Both the position numbers and the translations under genes were made by a program. A stretch of 64,000 nucleotides of DNA from Flavobacteriaceae bacterium. GTDB lineage: Bacteria > Bacteroidota > Bacteroidia > Flavobacteriales > Flavobacteriaceae. Below are positions 51,903 to 61,107 of this stretch, one piece after another. The stretch spans positions 41,741 through 105,740 of the forward strand of contig CANGWK010000006.1 in assembly GCA_947457615.1 (NCBI GenBank), in the 5' to 3' direction. Every line of letters starts with the position of its first letter. Within the stretch, counting starts at the first letter, position 1. A model generated the notes under the pieces. The model saw nothing but the letters and a program-made list of their open reading frames with translations, was not told the origin of the DNA and ran no database searches.

Positions 51903-53191
51903 CTTTCTAATTGATTCTGTTTGTTTTTTAAATAATCACTAGTAAACATACAAATCCAGAAACCACTAAATACAATACCATCAAATCTATCCAAAAAATC
52001 ATCTGTTAGGTTGGAGATAAAAAACAACAAGAAAAATGTTATAACAATAACATTTTTTGATTTGAATCCAATAAAACCAATAAAACCAATGTAGATAAAG
52101 GTGCCTATTAGTCCTAACAATCCAAATTTGAGTAAAAAATCGAGAAATTGATTGTGGACAGGAAATTGATACTTTAAAAGAAATTTTTGGTCCGATCTGC
52201 TATAATAATTAGTCAATTCCTTTCTACTGTTAGAGGAACCTACTCCAAATATAAGATTATCTTTTGATAGATCAATTGTGGATTTCCAAATAGATAAACG
52301 AGTAACTAAGGAGCTATATACTTCTACTTCTGGTCTTTCTATTTGATCTAATTTTCCAATCATTTCAATTTTATCAAAAAGCAATCTATTATACTTTTCT
52401 TCCATAAAATTATTGTTTTTTATAAATACAACTAAAATTACCGAGATTGAAATAATAAAAATACTTGATGATTTAATTATTTGCCTTTTGTTTTTGTTTT
52501 TGAAAAAATGAAATACAAAAACGAGAAAATATCCTAAAAAGCTTGCTAATAATGCTATTCTTGTATTTATTATTAACAGTAGAATGAAGGAAAATAGGAA
52601 CAAAATAAAATTTAGACCCTTCAATAAAAAGTGTTTGTTCGTTTTTAAATTTGAAATTGAAAAATACAAATTACAAATTGAAACAAATGCCAAATGCATA
52701 TTTAAAGCTGGCGCATGAATTCCAATTGTATTGGCAAAATGATATCCCATTTGCCACATATTCATTTCGTAATAAAAGCTTAAAAAGAATTCATTATAGA
52801 CAAAATAATACCTTATTAAAAAGAACACTACTATTAAAGTTGTTGCCACAGAATAGGTCTTTACCAATGGATAAAACTTAATGTATTTTTGATTTCCTAT
52901 AATAAATATTGGAAACAATAATAGAGTTATATATTTTTCTAGTGACTTTATTCCTAAATAAAAATAATCATTGTTCCAAAAAAAAATAATCTCTAATAAC
53001 AATGGGATTGCTATTATTAAAATATATTTCAATGACCCTTTTGTAAAAGACAATTTTTTATAGGATAGCAATCCATAAAAAGAAAAGCAAATTATTGAAA
53101 CCGTGCAGGGCAACCTAAATATTAGTGTGCTTGCGATTAATAATAAAAATGCGTTTAAAATAAAACTATGTTTTTCTGTTGAAATGTTCAT
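51899..53191 (-). CDS. O-antigen ligase / polymerase family membrane protein
   Basis: 430 residues from ATG 53191; a TTG four codons earlier is less likely. About eleven membrane helices with a large periplasmic loop (about 265-335). The Wzy_C/WaaL motif FPVHNQFLDFLLKFGLLGLIG (about 335-355) has the conserved His. Such proteins either ligate O-antigen to lipid A-core or polymerise repeat units. The start lies 26 bp inside the upstream gene, which suggests coupled translation. Confidence 0.87.
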   Translation of the reverse strand: MNISTEKHSFILNAFLLLIASTLIFRLPCTVSIICFSFYGLLSYKKLSFTKGSLKYILIIAIPLLLEIIFFWNNDYFYLGIKSLEKYITLLLFPIFIIGNQKYIKFYPLVKTYSVATTLIVVFFLIRYYFVYNEFFLSFYYEMNMWQMGYHFANTIGIHAPALNMHLAFVSICNLYFSISNLKTNKHFLLKGLNFILFLFSFILLLIINTRIALLASFLGYFLVFVFHFFKNKNKRQIIKSSSIFIISISVILVVFIKNNNFMEEKYNRLLFDKIEMIGKLDQIERPEVEVYSSLVTRLSIWKSTIDLSKDNLIFGVGSSNSRKELTNYYSRSDQKFLLKYQFPVHNQFLDFLLKFGLLGLIGTFIYIGFIGFIGFKSKNVIVITFFLLFFISNLTDDFLDRFDGIVFSGFWICMFTSDYLKNKQNQLES

Positions 53192-54221
53192 AATATATTG
53201 CAAAATATATAATTGGTAAAAACCCTATTTTATGTCGAATTGAAGTCCCTAAGTCTGGTTCAAAGATTCCTTGAACCATAAAATAGGAAAACAAAATAGA
53301 AAAAATCCAAAATTCCATAATATTCTCTTTTTTGTTTTTTAAACATCTGGAAAATCTTATAAATAATATAGAAAATAGGAGTAGTTCCCAAATAGCAAAA
53401 ACAATAACTTGTGGTGTTAATAAATGAGCTAAAATTTGTCCTATTGGAAAATTTACAGAAGTATACCCATAAAAAATTCCGAATGCTTCTCCATACCAAG
53501 TGTCTTGTGAAATAGGAGATATAATAATTGTATTTACACCATTGCCATTAGAATCTGCATAATCTTGTCGTGTTAGTTTAGATAGAAATTCTCCTTTTAC
53601 AATTCCGTGGCTAAAGGAAAGGAATATTGCTATTATTAACCCATAAAAAATAGTGGCTACGGTTTTCTTTTCAAAATGAATAAATGATATTAAATAAAAT
53701 CCAACTGCAAAAATTGGAATCAATAAATAATAGGCTCTAAAAAAAGAAAAGGAAGCAATCAATAGTAATGAAAAAATTATTTTTTTTCTATTAGTTATTT
53801 TAGATTGAAAAATAAATGGGATTGATGAAAAGAGTAAAAAGGTAATAAACTCTTTAGTGGGCATAGACATATAGATTCCTAATAAAAGAAACGCGACAAT
53901 CATTACTAAATTCTTAGTGTTGAATTTATGAAAGTTATTAGGCACCCCAATTTTATATAGGATATAGGTAGTTAATGGAAATTGGATTAATGCAATTACA
54001 AAAAAAGGGAGGTGCTTTAATTTGGTAATATTATAAAACATTATAGCAAAGGGATAACTGCCAATCCATCCAATTTCTTTATACTTATCTATAACAATTA
54101 TTTTAGTATCATTAAAATATCGATCCGGCAATATAAAAATCGTTAGTGTAGAAAGTATAAGAAAAACACTAAATAGAGAAAAAAACCAGAGTTTATTTTT
54201 TTTAATTATAATTTTTTGCAT
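53166..54221 (-). CDS. Polytopic membrane protein, O-antigen polymerase (Wzy) candidate
   Basis: 351 residues with about nine membrane helices. The pattern EFITFLLFSSIPF, a loop with SFFRAYYLLIPIF, and the C-terminal FEPDLGTSIRHKIGFLPIIYF are of the kind seen in EpsG/Wzy-like polymerases (FEPDxGxxxRH). No firm family name. Between a flippase and an O-antigen ligase-type gene, the most likely job is polymerisation of the repeat unit. Confidence 0.7.
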   Translation of the reverse strand: MQKIIIKKNKLWFFSLFSVFLILSTLTIFILPDRYFNDTKIIVIDKYKEIGWIGSYPFAIMFYNITKLKHLPFFVIALIQFPLTTYILYKIGVPNNFHKFNTKNLVMIVAFLLLGIYMSMPTKEFITFLLFSSIPFIFQSKITNRKKIIFSLLLIASFSFFRAYYLLIPIFAVGFYLISFIHFEKKTVATIFYGLIIAIFLSFSHGIVKGEFLSKLTRQDYADSNGNGVNTIIISPISQDTWYGEAFGIFYGYTSVNFPIGQILAHLLTPQVIVFAIWELLLFSILFIRFSRCLKNKKENIMEFWIFSILFSYFMVQGIFEPDLGTSIRHKIGFLPIIYFAIYYEHFNRKT

Positions 54222-54231
54222 GGTATAAAAA

Positions 54232-55578
54232 TTATGTTAAAAATACAGCTATTTTATCTTTTTTATAGATAATAATTGTTGCGGCTAAATTCCATAAAAA
54301 CATACTTACCGCATAAGAAAAGGCGGCGCCACTCATGCCATAAATAGGAATTAACATTTTGTTTAATACGAAGTTTATTATAACTGCAAAAATTAGAATA
54401 ACTTGGAACGTTGTTTGTCTTCCTGTCATATTTAAATAAACTTGAACTGCACCAAAAAAAGAGCAAATTCCCTGACCAATCATTAGTATAATTAAAGGCT
54501 CTTTAGCTACTAAATATTTTTCTCCAAAAAACCCTAAAATCATTTCAGAAAAAAAACAAAAAAACAAAACTAAAGGAATGGATATGAAAAATATCATTCT
54601 AGAGCTACTTCTCATTGTTTTTTTTAATTCTTCTCTTTTCTCTGAAAAAAATTGTTCAGCAATTTTAGGAGAAATAGTAATATTTACTGAATTCATAACA
54701 ACCAATAATAAGGTCATTAATTTAACCGCTAAAGCATAGAAAGCAACTTCTTCGTTTCCTTTAAATTTTTTTAAAAACATAACATCAAAACTCATCAATA
54801 AAAAGATAGCCATGGTGCTTATAGCAATTGGGTATGATTTTAAAAATATAAATCGATACGAAATTTCATCTTTACTCTCTGGTGAGTTTTCCTTCTCTTT
54901 TTTATTAAAAACTGAAAATATCTTTATCGTTGAAATTATAGATAAGAAGAAAAAACCAATTAAAAAAGTTTCGGCCAAATAGGTTTGCTCCTGGATGTAA
55001 AACAATATTATAGATCCAATTATGACTGATAAATATTTAAATGTGTTACGAAATAATTCAGCAATATAAATTGATTCCAAAGCTCTTAGCGTTTCTGTAT
55101 TGAAGATGGTAATACAATAAAAAAATAATAAAAATGTTGCTTTTAAAATAACACCATATATTTTGAAGTCATTTAGATAAAAACTAACCGTCTCATTGCC
55201 AATAATTAATATTAATATTAAACATAGTAAAGACATTAAGAAGATTAAAAAAAACATTTTAATATAAATCCTTTTCAATTCTCCAGATCGATTTTTGCTC
55301 TTTAACATTCCTGTAAAATAAAGAATAGACTGATCCGTCCCTAAAACACAGATGCTTCCTAATATTAACAGGTAAGTTCTTATAAAATCATATTGCCCTA
55401 TTATTTTTGGATCATACGTTTTAGTTAAAAAAAGTGTGAATCCAAATAAAGTAATAACTCCAATTACCCTTAAAATCATTACTTTAATACTTTGCATCAT
55501 AAAATGATTCTTTTTAAATAAATTTAAAAAGGTAAAATGTTTGTTTGATGAATTTGTGTTCAAAGTATTATTTTTCAT
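54232..55578 (-). CDS. Polysaccharide flippase (Wzx-like)
   Basis: 448 residues with twelve to fourteen membrane helices. The fold and motifs VMILRVIGVITLFGFTLFLTKTYDPKIIGQYDF (about 33-65) and IFNTETLRALESIYIAELFRN (about 157-177) are those of the MATE-like polysaccharide biosynthesis (RfbX/Wzx) family. It would flip lipid-linked repeat units. Its start overlaps the end of the OstA-like gene by 11 bp. Confidence 0.9.
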   Translation of the reverse strand: MKNNTLNTNSSNKHFTFLNLFKKNHFMMQSIKVMILRVIGVITLFGFTLFLTKTYDPKIIGQYDFIRTYLLILGSICVLGTDQSILYFTGMLKSKNRSGELKRIYIKMFFLIFLMSLLCLILILIIGNETVSFYLNDFKIYGVILKATFLLFFYCITIFNTETLRALESIYIAELFRNTFKYLSVIIGSIILFYIQEQTYLAETFLIGFFFLSIISTIKIFSVFNKKEKENSPESKDEISYRFIFLKSYPIAISTMAIFLLMSFDVMFLKKFKGNEEVAFYALAVKLMTLLLVVMNSVNITISPKIAEQFFSEKREELKKTMRSSSRMIFFISIPLVLFFCFFSEMILGFFGEKYLVAKEPLIILMIGQGICSFFGAVQVYLNMTGRQTTFQVILIFAVIINFVLNKMLIPIYGMSGAAFSYAVSMFLWNLAATIIIYKKDKIAVFLT

Positions 55579-57712
55579 TTATTTCATTTCCAGAATATAA
55601 TCCACCATCATATTTGCCATATTGCATAGTGTTCCAATCCCATAACACCTGATTAATTCTGACTTCTTTTCTATATTTTGGATTATTTATTTTTAGTTTT
55701 TTTAAGGACTCTAAATCCGATGGAAATTTAAACTTTCCGTTTTTAACTAATAATTCCATTCCATTTCTATCAATAATTACTCTGTCATCATATAAATTAA
55801 AAATTTCTTCGTAAGTTAAAATTTCTTTTTTAGGTAACTCTATCTCTTCAATTGCCTCTTTTCCAGTAAAATAACCACCATCATATTTTTTCCCTACCAT
55901 AGTGTTCCAATTCCAAAGAACTTGATCTATTTTTATTTCATTTTTGTATTTAGGATGATTTTTTTTGTATTCAATAACACTACTTGCCTCTTTTGGAAAT
56001 CTAAATTTAAAATTTCTTATTAAGTATACTCCCCCGGTTTTATCTATTAATAATCTATTATTATATTTTATAAAAATCTCTTCATAATAATCATCCCCAT
56101 TAACATGATCTTCTATTTTATTTATTTCAGCTGATTGGGATAATTTTTCTTTTTCAAATGAAGATTTGCTCTCTTCTTCGATTTTTTTGTCTAATTCAAC
56201 CTCATCGGGCGGATAAATCTCTTCTTTACTTTTTATTCGCTCGTCGCCTCGCCAAACAAAGCCTCTGAGTTTTCGGGCATTCTCGGGTAACTCTTTTTCT
56301 GGATAAATATCGCCATCTACCGACTCAAAAAAAGTAATTGTATCCACTTTGTTCTTGTCGTCCATAACCATATTGATGCGGCTACTTATGTTTTTATTGA
56401 TTCCTATTAGTTCATTTTTATCGTTTCGCATGTAATAAACTACTTCGGTATTCTTGACCACATCCGCTTCGTAGAGTTTGTTTTCTTTAAATTTTCCGTA
56501 AAGATTAAGTCCTTTTATCTGGTTAAAACCAGTTCCTATAGTATCTTTAGAAATAATAAAAGTATTATTGAGTATCTTCAAAGAATCTAATTTTTCGGTA
56601 GTGTTGTTTCCTATTAGATGCATAACATCACCTGTCATCTGGTTTTCAAAATTCCAAAGTATGGGTTTCCCAATCAGTTTTGTAAGCGCTACTTTTTGAT
56701 TAGAATGAATAGAATCACATTTTCCGCTTAAATCAGTTTTAAAAAAGCGAACATTTTTTTGTCCCACGACAACTCTTTCTCCTGTTTTTCCAGTTACAAT
56801 AATTTTTTTAGCAGAAATAAACATCGAATCGTTTTCGATTTTATAACGAATAGAAGCATGTTTAGTAATATATAGCGAATCTTTATTTTTATAAACTTCT
56901 CCGTAATGCCCTTTAATTATTGCCTTGTTTATAGAATCGGTAATTTTTACATTGTTAGTTCCCGATGCAAATTCTTTTTTTCTGTCGTAATACAAACTAT
57001 CCCCTTCTATCAGTCTCTCCTTGTATTTAATATACGATTTCTTTTTAAAATTGCCAATGTTCTTCTTGCTATTGTAATAACCGTTTTCTGTATATATAAA
57101 GTTTTCTTTTCCAGTAATAGTTGAGGGGCCTTTTAAATAAGAATCTCCTTGGGTGGTAAAATACTCTAGATGGTTAGATTTAATTGTATATTCCGGATTA
57201 GTCAATACTACAGAAGTTAAGAATTGGTATTTTTTTTCTTTGACATAATATCTTCCCGCTTTACTTTTTAGGGTGTTTTTTTTGTTGATGATTGTTCCAT
57301 AATTATTAAAATAGGCTTCTTGGGAATTTCTGTCAAAATGAACGGTATCTGTAGACATTGTAGATTCTGGTGAACGCATTACTACATTTCCTGTGGCAAG
57401 GGCTTTTTTAACATTTCCATTATATTCAGCATATTTGCTATTCATATATAAGGTGTCCCCTTGAACCATTTCTACATTGCCAAATGCTTTTATGTAATTT
57501 TCATCTTTAAAATAATAGGCTTTATTACACGTCATGATAATGCCGTCATGACTTACCCTAACATTACCCGTTAAAAGAGTTGCATTTGGAATTTCTATTT
57601 CATTAATATCACCATAATCAGCACTTTCAACAACTATTTTACTTGATTTTTGAGAAAAAGCAAGTAAGATATTAAAGAGTAAAAGTCCAATAAGAATAAT
57701 TTGTTTTTTCAA
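55568..57712 (-). CDS. OstA-like (LptA-related) protein with two extra C-terminal repeats
   Basis: 714 residues. A signal peptide (1-20, ending LAFSQ) precedes an OstA/LptA beta-taco region (about 25-300: NATLLTGNVRVSHDGIIMTCNKAYYF, NVEMVQGDTLYMNS, ATGNVVMRSPESTMSTD) and the following conserved part to about 510 (KLRGFVWRGDERIKSKEEIYPPDEVE), where homologues I recall end. A charged linker then leads to two repeats of about 76 residues, 542-617 and 633-708, both ending QVLW(N/D)WNTM...KYDGG(Y/L)(F/Y)(T/S)G. The core should take part in LPS transport; the repeats have no assigned role. Confidence 0.87.
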   Translation of the reverse strand: MKKQIILIGLLLFNILLAFSQKSSKIVVESADYGDINEIEIPNATLLTGNVRVSHDGIIMTCNKAYYFKDENYIKAFGNVEMVQGDTLYMNSKYAEYNGNVKKALATGNVVMRSPESTMSTDTVHFDRNSQEAYFNNYGTIINKKNTLKSKAGRYYVKEKKYQFLTSVVLTNPEYTIKSNHLEYFTTQGDSYLKGPSTITGKENFIYTENGYYNSKKNIGNFKKKSYIKYKERLIEGDSLYYDRKKEFASGTNNVKITDSINKAIIKGHYGEVYKNKDSLYITKHASIRYKIENDSMFISAKKIIVTGKTGERVVVGQKNVRFFKTDLSGKCDSIHSNQKVALTKLIGKPILWNFENQMTGDVMHLIGNNTTEKLDSLKILNNTFIISKDTIGTGFNQIKGLNLYGKFKENKLYEADVVKNTEVVYYMRNDKNELIGINKNISSRINMVMDDKNKVDTITFFESVDGDIYPEKELPENARKLRGFVWRGDERIKSKEEIYPPDEVELDKKIEEESKSSFEKEKLSQSAEINKIEDHVNGDDYYEEIFIKYNNRLLIDKTGGVYLIRNFKFRFPKEASSVIEYKKNHPKYKNEIKIDQVLWNWNTMVGKKYDGGYFTGKEAIEEIELPKKEILTYEEIFNLYDDRVIIDRNGMELLVKNGKFKFPSDLESLKKLKINNPKYRKEVRINQVLWDWNTMQYGKYDGGLYSGNEINEK

Positions 57713-57798
57713 GTAGCAGTTTTTTAATTATTTAAAGTAGTAAACGTAGTGGTTTTTAGCTTTCTGTAAAATGATTATGGCGAATTTAACTTGCTATT

Positions 57799-58665
57799 TT
57801 AAATGTTTTTTAGTGTTGCAAGTAAACTATCTTCCCATTTATTAATTTTCAAATTAAAAGTAGTCTTTATTTTGGTTTTATCAAGCACACTAAAAGAAGG
57901 TCTTTTTGCAGGCGTTGGAAAACTTGTGGAAGGAATGGGGATTAAATTTATGGAAATAGTATTTAATTCGAAAATTTTCTTGGCGAAATCATACCAACTA
58001 CATTGTCCTTCATTAGAGAAATTGTAAATCCCAAAAAGGTTGTTGTTGAATTGTGGGATGTTAGAATTTATTAATATAGTAATTAATGCTTGCGCCAAAT
58101 CTATTGCGTTGGTTGGAGTTCCAATTTGGTCGTCTACTACAGACAATGTTTCTCTTTCAGTTGCCAATCGTAACATGGTTTTCATGAAATTATTTGCAAA
58201 TTGCGAATATACCCATGAAGTCCTTATTATAAAATGTTGTTCTAAAATTTCTTCTATTTCCTTTTCTCCATCTAGTTTTGATTGTCCGTAAACGCCTGAA
58301 GGATTTGGAATGTCTTTTTCGCTGTAAGGTGTAGTATTGCTTCCATCGAAAACAAAATCAGTAGAGATATGAAGTAATGTTGCGTTGGTTTCTTTAGAAA
58401 CTTCGGCAAGATTTTTTACGCCTACTACATTTATTAAATATGCTTTTTCTGGTTCGCTTTCTGCCTTATCTACAGCAGTATAAGCCGCAGCATTGATGCA
58501 AAAATTAGGTTTGTATTTAGTAAAAACTTCTTGACAATTTTCTTTATTAGTAATATCTAAATCATTTGAGGAACAAAACACAAAATCTATTTGAGGATAA
58601 TTTCCAGAAACAAATTGGATTGCTTGCCCTAATTGTCCGTTAGCGCCGGCTACTAAAACTACCAT
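57799..58665 (-). CDS. rfbD: dTDP-4-dehydrorhamnose reductase
   Basis: 288 residues. NAD(P)H-dependent last step of dTDP-L-rhamnose synthesis. VAGANGQLGQAI (4-15) binds the cofactor, FVFDGS.TTPYSEKD and YGQSKLDGEKEI (Tyr131-x3-Lys135) carry the SDR catalytic pair, and RTSWVYS follows. It overlaps rfbC by 7 bp. rfbB is not in the window. Confidence 0.95.
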   Translation of the reverse strand: MVVLVAGANGQLGQAIQFVSGNYPQIDFVFCSSNDLDITNKENCQEVFTKYKPNFCINAAAYTAVDKAESEPEKAYLINVVGVKNLAEVSKETNATLLHISTDFVFDGSNTTPYSEKDIPNPSGVYGQSKLDGEKEIEEILEQHFIIRTSWVYSQFANNFMKTMLRLATERETLSVVDDQIGTPTNAIDLAQALITILINSNIPQFNNNLFGIYNFSNEGQCSWYDFAKKIFELNTISINLIPIPSTSFPTPAKRPSFSVLDKTKIKTTFNLKINKWEDSLLATLKNI

Positions 58666-59210
58666 GCTTTTTTAGCGTTTTCAAGAGTTGGTAAAAATTG
58701 ATCTTTCTCTGAAATTAGCAATTCAGAAGTTGGAAATTTCCAATCAATATTTAAAGTTGGATCGTTATACATCAATCCGCCTTCACTTTCTTTATTATAA
58801 AAATTATCGCATTTATAAAAGAAGATAGCAGTGTCACTCAACACTAAAAATCCGTGAGCAAAACCTCTTGGAATAAATAACTGAGTTTGATTTTCTGCTG
58901 AGAGAACCACCGAAACATAGTGACCATAAGTAATAGAATCTGGTCGAATATCCACAGCAATATCTAAAACTTCTCCTTGTAAAACCCTAACCAATTTGGC
59001 TTGAGCATGTTCTCCAGTTTGATAATGCAATCCGCGCAAAACCCCTTTGGCAGAAAAGGATTGGTTGTCTTGAACAAAATGGATATGTTTTCCTATTCCT
59101 TTTTGAAAATTGTTTTCATTGAAACTTTCCATAAAATAACCTCTATCATCTTTTATGATTTTGGGCTCAATAATAAAACATCCTTCTAATTTGGTTGGCG
59201 TAAACATCAT
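58659..59210 (-). CDS. rfbC: dTDP-4-dehydrorhamnose 3,5-epimerase
   Basis: 183 residues from ATG 59210 (or 182 from 59207); an earlier frame opening would overlap rfbA and is rejected. Cupin-fold RmlC: MFTPTKLEGCFIIEPKIIKDDRGYF, catalytic His in GVLRGLHYQTG, and FIPRGFAHGFLVLSD. It lies 19 bp after rfbA and overlaps rfbD by 7 bp. Confidence 0.96.
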   Translation of the reverse strand: MMFTPTKLEGCFIIEPKIIKDDRGYFMESFNENNFQKGIGKHIHFVQDNQSFSAKGVLRGLHYQTGEHAQAKLVRVLQGEVLDIAVDIRPDSITYGHYVSVVLSAENQTQLFIPRGFAHGFLVLSDTAIFFYKCDNFYNKESEGGLMYNDPTLNIDWKFPTSELLISEKDQFLPTLENAKKAW

Positions 59211-59229
59211 ATTGAAACTATAAACAGTG

Positions 59230-60093
59230 TTATTCGTTAGAAATATCAACTAATTGTGAGCCATAGCCGCTTTTTAATAATGGTTCTGCAAGTGCTTTTA
59301 GTTGTTCGTTACTAATGAAGCCCATTCTAAAAGCGGCTTCTTCAATAGAGCCAATTTTTAACCCTTGGCGTTCTTCAATAACTTGAACGAATTGAGATGC
59401 TTGCATTAAGGAATTAAAAGTTCCTGTATCAAACCAAGCAGTACCTCTATCTAAAATACTAACTTTAAGTTTGCCTCTTCGTAAATATTCTTTGTTAACA
59501 TCCGTAATTTCTATTTCACCTCTATGGCTAGGTTTAATATTAGAGGCTATTTCTACCACATCATTATCATAAAAATAAATTCCCGGAACAGCATAATTAG
59601 ATTTTGGCGCTACTGGTTTTTCTTCTATAGAAAGTACTTTTCCGTATTTGTCAAAATCAACTACACCATAACGTTCGGGATCGTGGACATGATAGGCATA
59701 AATAATTCCGCCATCGGGATTATTATTTGCTTGAAGTAAATCGGCTAAACCGGTTCCGTAAAAAATATTATCTCCTAAAACTAGAGCAACTTTATCTGTT
59801 CCAATAAATTCTTTTCCAATAATGAATGCTTCTGCAAGACCATTTGGATGCTCCTGAACCGCATATTCAAATTGGCAACCATATTTTTTTCCGTCTCCAA
59901 GCAAAGCTCTAAAAAGAGGTAAATCGTGAGGGGTAGAAATAATTAAAATTTCTTTAATTCCTGCCCACATTAAAGTTGCTAACGGATAATAAATCATTGG
60001 TTTATTATAAATTGGCATCAATTGTTTGCTAATTGCTATCGTTAAAGGGTGTAATCTAGTACCTGATCCTCCTGCTAAAATAATTCCTTTCAT
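59230..60093 (-). CDS. rfbA: Glucose-1-phosphate thymidylyltransferase
   Basis: 287 residues from ATG 60093; the TTG just before it is not used. First step of dTDP-rhamnose synthesis. [18 protein letters not shown] is the nucleotide-binding signature; [13 protein letters not shown] (about 106-118), [17 protein letters not shown] and [20 protein letters not shown] are family motifs. It lies 6 bp after the Wzz-like gene. Confidence 0.97.
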   Translation of the reverse strand: MKGIILAGGSGTRLHPLTIAISKQLMPIYNKPMIYYPLATLMWAGIKEILIISTPHDLPLFRALLGDGKKYGCQFEYAVQEHPNGLAEAFIIGKEFIGTDKVALVLGDNIFYGTGLADLLQANNNPDGGIIYAYHVHDPERYGVVDFDKYGKVLSIEEKPVAPKSNYAVPGIYFYDNDVVEIASNIKPSHRGEIEITDVNKEYLRRGKLKVSILDRGTAWFDTGTFNSLMQASQFVQVIEERQGLKIGSIEEAAFRMGFISNEQLKALAEPLLKSGYGSQLVDISNE

Positions 60094-60099
60094 CAAATT

Positions 60100-61101
60100 T
60101 TATTTAGTAAGTTTAGCAGATTGTGTTTTGTAAAAGGATAAAAATAATCGGATAGAAATGAAAATTAAAATAAGTAAAATCGGTAAAATAAGTTTCATTT
60201 TTCCATTTAAACCTTTCGTGCTTTTAATATTTGTTACTGTACTAATGTCATTAATAACTTTTTTATAATTAATTGCTTCTATTCTTTTTTCAGCTATCTC
60301 ATATGCCAAATTGTTTTTTGTTTCAAAAAGTAAATTAAAATGATTGTCTTCATTGCTATATACCAAATTAAAACTCTTTTGATTGTTTGATAAATTCTTT
60401 GTGATGGCGTGAAGAAGAGAATCTGTTTGAGAAATTATTTCCTCGTCTTTTTTAATTTTAATAGTAATGTTCTCTCTCGATATTTTTAATAATTGATTAA
60501 GATATTCATCCGTATTTAAAAAATTTAAAACTGGTTTTACGATCTCCTCATTCTTAATTTGATCCGTTGTTAAAATATGAATCAAATGATTTGGATAATT
60601 TTTACTGGTTGTTTTGTCTTTAATTATTTTATTAATATCCCCAGATTCTGATAATAATTTAACTAATTCAAAGTTTTGTGTGTTTTGAACGTTAACAACT
60701 GGCTTAGCGTCATTTATAAAAGAATAAACATCAATTATTGGTTCAATTTCTATGGAAGAAATTTTTTCTGAATTTATTCCTATAGACTTAAAAAATGCCT
60801 TGTCGTTTTCTTTTAATTTAGAGGAAAGCAAATCTATTTTATTGTACAAATAATCTACAGAAGATAAATTAGGGGTTACAATTATTTGGTTATCATAGAT
60901 AGAATCATTTTTATCAATAAAACCACCCAAACCTGCACCTAGTACAAATAATATCAAAATTATTATAAAATTATTTTTAATAAAAACAATTCCTTTGAAT
61001 ACAGAAAAAGCAAGGTTGCTAAAAAATTTATTTATTTTTTGAAATAATATTCCTAAATCTATTTCCTCTGGAATATTGTTTTGTTCATTGTTAACACTCA
61101 T
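60100..61101 (-). CDS. Wzz-like chain-length determinant
   Basis: 333 residues. Two membrane helices (about 43-63 and 304-323) bracket a periplasmic domain of about 240 residues with coiled-coil potential, the layout of Wzz/PCP1 chain-length regulators. The Pro/Gly-rich motif before the second helix is weak. Its position before rfbA in a polysaccharide locus supports the call. It lies 6 bp after DUF6909. Confidence 0.82.
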   Translation of the reverse strand: MSVNNEQNNIPEEIDLGILFQKINKFFSNLAFSVFKGIVFIKNNFIIILILFVLGAGLGGFIDKNDSIYDNQIIVTPNLSSVDYLYNKIDLLSSKLKENDKAFFKSIGINSEKISSIEIEPIIDVYSFINDAKPVVNVQNTQNFELVKLLSESGDINKIIKDKTTSKNYPNHLIHILTTDQIKNEEIVKPVLNFLNTDEYLNQLLKISRENITIKIKKDEEIISQTDSLLHAITKNLSNNQKSFNLVYSNEDNHFNLLFETKNNLAYEIAEKRIEAINYKKVINDISTVTNIKSTKGLNGKMKLILPILLILIFISIRLFLSFYKTQSAKLTK

Positions 61102-61107
61102 CTTAAT

